A stretch of 64,000 bases of DNA from Alkalihalobacillus sp. FSL W8-0930 (lineage in GTDB: Bacteria; Bacillota; Bacilli; Bacillales; Bacillaceae_D), in NCBI GenBank assembly GCA_037965595.1, contig CP150183.1:2356001-2420000 (forward strand). Direction: 5' to 3'. The notes beneath the pieces are model-generated. The model did not search any database. It was given only the letters and a program-made list of their open reading frames with translations, and was not told the DNA's origin. The position numbers and the translations under genes are program-made. Numbering within the stretch: the stretch's first letter is position 1; each line of letters opens with the position of its first letter. Positions 61,197 through 64,000 of the stretch are shown here, one piece after another.

Positions 61197-62141
61197 ATGG
61201 AAAAGTCTTCAAAACCAGCATATGGCGGTCAAGCCATTGTTGAGGGAGTTATGTTCGGAGGAAAACACACCACTGTCTCCATGATAAGACGTAAAGATGG
61301 AAGCTTGGATTCCTTTGAAGTTGAGCGACACTCTCCCGCTTGGGTAACAAAAGCAAAAAAAATTCCCTTTGTTCGAGGCATTGCGGGAATTATTGAAGCA
61401 AGTATAAACGGATCTAAGCATCTCAACTTCTCATCAGATCGTTATGATGTTGATCCCACAGAGGATGAGTCAATTAAACCGACTGAAAAGTCTTCTAAAT
61501 TAAATTTAATTCTTGGGGTAGCAGCGGTTGCTGTGTTATCCTTCCTGTTTAGCAAGTTAGTGTTTACACTTGTTCCAGCATTTTTAGCTAATTTATTTAC
61601 TCCCATACTCCCTGGCCACGTTGCACAGAATTTACTCGAGGGTGGATTTAAATTAATCTTATTACTTGGATACCTGTACTTGTTGTCTTTCACCCCATTG
61701 ATTCGTCGAGTGTTTCAATATCACGGGGCTGAACATAAGGTAATTAACGCGTATGAATCAGGTCAACCTCTTACTGTCGAATCGGTCCAGTCGAGTTCAA
61801 GACTTCACTACCGTTGTGGAAGTAGCTTTATTTTATTTACAGTCATCGTTGGTGTAGGATTATATCTATTTCTTCCATTCGATTCATTATGGGAACGAAT
61901 CTTACAGCGTATCGTATTAATACCGGTTGTATTAGGAATCTCTTATGAGGTCTTACAGCTAACCAATCGCTTCCGTGATATTCCAGTTTTGAAGTGGTTA
62001 GGATATCCTGGTCTCGCTCTTCAATTATTAACAACAAAGGAACCAAACGATGAACAAACAGAAGTAGCAATCGCATCCTTTAACGAGTTGCTCACGCGGG
62101 AGCAATCCTACACAAGTTCTGCAAAAGCAGACATTGTATAG
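61197..62141 (+). CDS. yqhQ: DUF1385 membrane protein YqhQ
   Basis: 314 residues. N-terminal YGGQAIVEGVMFGGKHTTV and KKIPFVRGIAGIIEA, then four membrane helices and the conserved FQYHGAEHKVINAYESG with SSRLHYRCGSSFI, defining DUF1385. These motifs (His, Cys, Glu) hint at metal or nucleophile chemistry but function is unknown. Divergent from yqhR. Confidence 0.92.
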   Translation: MEKSSKPAYGGQAIVEGVMFGGKHTTVSMIRRKDGSLDSFEVERHSPAWVTKAKKIPFVRGIAGIIEASINGSKHLNFSSDRYDVDPTEDESIKPTEKSSKLNLILGVAAVAVLSFLFSKLVFTLVPAFLANLFTPILPGHVAQNLLEGGFKLILLLGYLYLLSFTPLIRRVFQYHGAEHKVINAYESGQPLTVESVQSSSRLHYRCGSSFILFTVIVGVGLYLFLPFDSLWERILQRIVLIPVVLGISYEVLQLTNRFRDIPVLKWLGYPGLALQLLTTKEPNDEQTEVAIASFNELLTREQSYTSSAKADIV

Positions 62142-62168
62142 CTAGATGACATCATGGAGGTGAGTAGA

Positions 62169-62597
62169 ATGCGCAAATTCTTTAACGTGGCCTTTCCATT
62201 TATCATTGTGTTAGCTGTTATTGGATTTGTTTTTACTGTTATTAATAATCCGATGCAAATTGTGCAATCTATTTTATTCATTGTCGGTTTTATTGCATTG
62301 TTCTACTTTGGTTATCGTTTCTACTTATCAAGGAAGTATGGCACGCCGTTTTTACGATCCGGTTCTAAGGATGGCCCTACTAGAGCTCAGCTAAAAAAAG
62401 CAAAACGAACTAGCACAGTTCGTGCTACCGGTCCAACCAATCAATCAAAATTGAAACCAAATAGTACAGTTCAAATGAAACGAAATCAAAAACCCTTTAA
62501 GAAAACACCTAAGCGAAGATCTGGCCCTACATTGACAGTTATTGAGGGCAAGAAAAATAGAGCGAAACCAAAGAAAAAGAATCGTGCTTCCTTTTAG
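62169..62597 (+). CDS. yqhP: SA1362-type membrane protein YqhP
   Basis: 142 residues from ATG 62169 (GGAGGTG upstream). Two N-terminal membrane helices (to about residue 52) and a very basic Lys/Arg/Asn-rich cytoplasmic tail. B. subtilis YqhP is similar and in the same place. Function unknown; the tail could touch nucleic acid or anionic lipids. Confidence 0.88.
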   Translation: MRKFFNVAFPFIIVLAVIGFVFTVINNPMQIVQSILFIVGFIALFYFGYRFYLSRKYGTPFLRSGSKDGPTRAQLKKAKRTSTVRATGPTNQSKLKPNSTVQMKRNQKPFKKTPKRRSGPTLTVIEGKKNRAKPKKKNRASF

Positions 62598-62611
62598 CAC
62601 GATTCTTTTTT
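62577..62611. terminator. Bidirectional terminator between yqhP and yqhO
   Basis: AAGAATCGTGCT (62577-62588) and AGCACGATTCTT (62596-62607) form a perfect 12-bp stem including the last yqhP codons, with T/A runs on both sides. Confidence 0.9.
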
Positions 62612-62616
62612 GCTTA

Positions 62617-63507
62617 TTAAAATGACCATCGACTTAGAAACTTTGTTGTTTTTGCTTCACCTAGCTTAATGAGTTCTTCTTTTTCAACGGGTGTTAAATC
62701 AAAATCTGTTGCTTTAATGTCAGTTACAGGAATAAAAATGACATTTTGTGCATCCTCTTCTTCAATGTGCCTTGCATCATGTGCGGCCGTCATTGTATCA
62801 AATACTGCTTTATAAAGATCAATTGCATTTTTGATGCGATGAGGAGGCTGATCCTCTATTTTGGGTTTAAGCTGTAACCCGATAACAGGGCGCCTCCACG
62901 TATTTTTTTCGCCATCACGAAACAACCAGATTGGGAAGTTACTTAATAAGCCTCCGTCTACAATATACGAATAATGTCCAGAGCGATCATAGAGTTTAAC
63001 TGGCTCAAAGAAATAAGGAATGCTACAGCTCATACGTATGGCTTTAGCCACAGAAAACGACTCAGCTCGTATGCCATACTTATCCAGATCATCTGGCAGA
63101 ACAACCATTTGCCCCCTCGAAAGATCAGATACGACCACGCGTAATGATTGCTCAGGCAAATCACCAAATGTTACAATGCCTTTCGCTTTTAATAAATCTC
63201 GAATCCAGGCCTCAAGTGCATCGCCTTTATACAATCCCAGCTTCATATAAACATTGATCCATTTAAGAACGGTGAATGGCAGGAAGGATATTCGATCATC
63301 CTTAAACGAATCAATATCAATCTGATCAAGAATCGTCATCATTTCCTCACTTGTGTAGCCTGCTTTGACCAAAGCCGCAACAATTGAACCCGCACTTGTT
63401 CCGGCTACGCGCTCAAATTCATACCCTCTTTCCTCAAGCACCTTTAAGGAACCAAGAAAGGCAAACGCTTTAACTCCCCCACCAGCAAAGACCGCATCAA
63501 TTTTCAA
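62617..63507 (-). CDS. yqhO: Patatin-like phospholipase YqhO
   Basis: 296 residues from TTG 63507, which has AGGAGG seven bases upstream and gives the expected family start (MKIDAVFAGGGVKAF). The oxyanion loop is GGGVKAF, nucleophile Ser38 is in GTSAGS and the catalytic Asp is in VDGGLLSN. It is a serine hydrolase; substrate unproven. Between mntR and yqhP as in B. subtilis. Confidence 0.92.
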   Translation of the reverse strand: MKIDAVFAGGGVKAFAFLGSLKVLEERGYEFERVAGTSAGSIVAALVKAGYTSEEMMTILDQIDIDSFKDDRISFLPFTVLKWINVYMKLGLYKGDALEAWIRDLLKAKGIVTFGDLPEQSLRVVVSDLSRGQMVVLPDDLDKYGIRAESFSVAKAIRMSCSIPYFFEPVKLYDRSGHYSYIVDGGLLSNFPIWLFRDGEKNTWRRPVIGLQLKPKIEDQPPHRIKNAIDLYKAVFDTMTAAHDARHIEEEDAQNVIFIPVTDIKATDFDLTPVEKEELIKLGEAKTTKFLSRWSF

Positions 63508-63581
63508 GTGGAATCTCCTCCTATACACATCGTATGTATCCCATATCAATCGTATGTAGGTCATAAACCGATTCAACGCAA

Positions 63582-63619
63582 AAACAGCATCAAAAAGTGT
63601 CCGCTTTTTGATGCTGTTT
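63582..63619 (-). terminator. Terminator of mntR
   Basis: AAACAGCATCAAAAAG (63582-63597) and CTTTTTGATGCTGTTT (63604-63619) form a perfect 16-bp stem with a 6-base loop, followed on the minus strand by T residues. Confidence 0.93.
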
Positions 63620-63620
63620 C

Positions 63621-64000
63621 TTAGTTTTGATTGGTTTCTTCTTCATTTTTCCGTTGCACTTCACGTAACTCTGTTACACGCTCTTCTTTCTCCGTGAAGA
63701 ATTGCACGACATCCCCAATACGATCGATGGCATCCCAGCTAATATGATGCTCAATTCCCTCTACGTCCTGGTAGATATGCTCCTTGTCAACGCCGATAAT
63801 TGTCATAAATTCCTCTAACAGTTCATGACGATAAACAAGTCTTTTCCCAATTTTATTTCCTTTTGCCGTTAAAATTAATCCTCTATAACGCTCATAGACA
63901 AGGTACTCACTTTTATCTAGCTTTTGGACCATCTTTGTGACGGAAGAAGGATGCACCTCAAGCGCCTCAGCAATATCCGATACTCTGGCATAGCCTTTCT
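63621..64000 (-). CDS. mntR: Manganese-responsive regulator MntR (5' end outside window)
   Basis: The window ends inside this gene; the frame is open to 64000 and reads [20 protein letters not shown], the winged-helix region of MntR/DtxR. Later residues [28 protein letters not shown] (landmarks [22 protein letters not shown]) and [18 protein letters not shown] supply the Mn ligands Glu and His. It represses manganese uptake genes when Mn is plentiful. About 15-20 N-terminal residues are missing. A 16-bp terminator follows. Confidence 0.93.
   Translation of the reverse strand, partial: KGYARVSDIAEALEVHPSSVTKMVQKLDKSEYLVYERYRGLILTAKGNKIGKRLVYRHELLEEFMTIIGVDKEHIYQDVEGIEHHISWDAIDRIGDVVQFFTEKEERVTELREVQRKNEEETNQN

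Overview
The window is a chromosomal segment of an endospore-forming, alkaliphilic member of the Bacillaceae. It carries spo0A, spoIVB and the eight-gene spoIIIA operon, plus gene blocks in the order known from Bacillus subtilis (mntR-yqhO-yqhP-yqhQ-yqhR, efp-yqhV-spoIIIA-accB-accC-yqhY-nusB-folD-xseAB-ispA-dxs-tlyA-ahrC-recN-spoIVB-spo0A-bkd-brxB). The 269-residue mature subtilisin encoded near 10 kb is of the high-alkaline type (Bacillus lentus / B. gibsonii clade) and its propeptide is very acidic, so a relative of Alkalicoccobacillus (B. gibsonii group) or Shouchella is the best guess. That placement is an inference from protein resemblance, not a database result.

Layout. 1-5.2 kb: small accessory genes (a tiny TTG-start gene coupled to a hypothetical gene, DinB-like protein, lipoprotein, an XRE regulator with membrane partner under a striking double palindrome, GNAT, acyltransferase 3). 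5.2-8.1 kb: NAD salvage operon nrtR-pncA-pncB with a palindromic operator at the promoter. 8.1-12.7 kb: dispersed repeat, lipoprotein, tRNA-Val, YrhK-like protein, alkaline protease, LCP-family wall enzyme and a frameshifted cupin pseudogene. 12.8-22.5 kb: molybdenum cofactor synthesis (moeA-mobB-moaE-moaD-mobA-moaA-moaB, with moaC divergent) and its client, a Cys-type formate dehydrogenase with DUF1641 protein and FdhD. 22.7-24.7 kb: acidic lipoprotein, CsoR, HAD phosphatase. 24.7-25.6 kb: a non-coding nested repeat array. 25.7-36.7 kb: tRNA-Arg, BrxB, branched-chain ketoacid dehydrogenase genes, and a SteA / glycosyltransferase / MraY-like three-gene cluster. 36.8-64 kb: the conserved sporulation and housekeeping block, ending in a truncated mntR.

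The moa/mob/moe genes make molybdopterin guanine dinucleotide for FdhA, and FdhD delivers sulfur to that enzyme. The bcd-lpdV-bkd genes turn branched-chain amino acids into acyl-CoA for branched fatty acids, and accB/accC supply malonyl-CoA. The spo0A region carries a sigma-H promoter and 0A boxes.

The most unusual element is the array at 24,733-25,580: three copies of a ~279-bp unit, each built from about twelve CTTNNT motifs spaced 20-22 bp apart (two DNA helical turns), closed by an AT-rich spacer and bounded by convergent terminators. Other items worth attention are tandem GTAAAG-N4-CTTTAC operators, a pair of dispersed palindromic elements, the SteA triad, and replacement of type II dehydroquinase (aroQ/yqhS) by a type I aroD within the same syntenic block.
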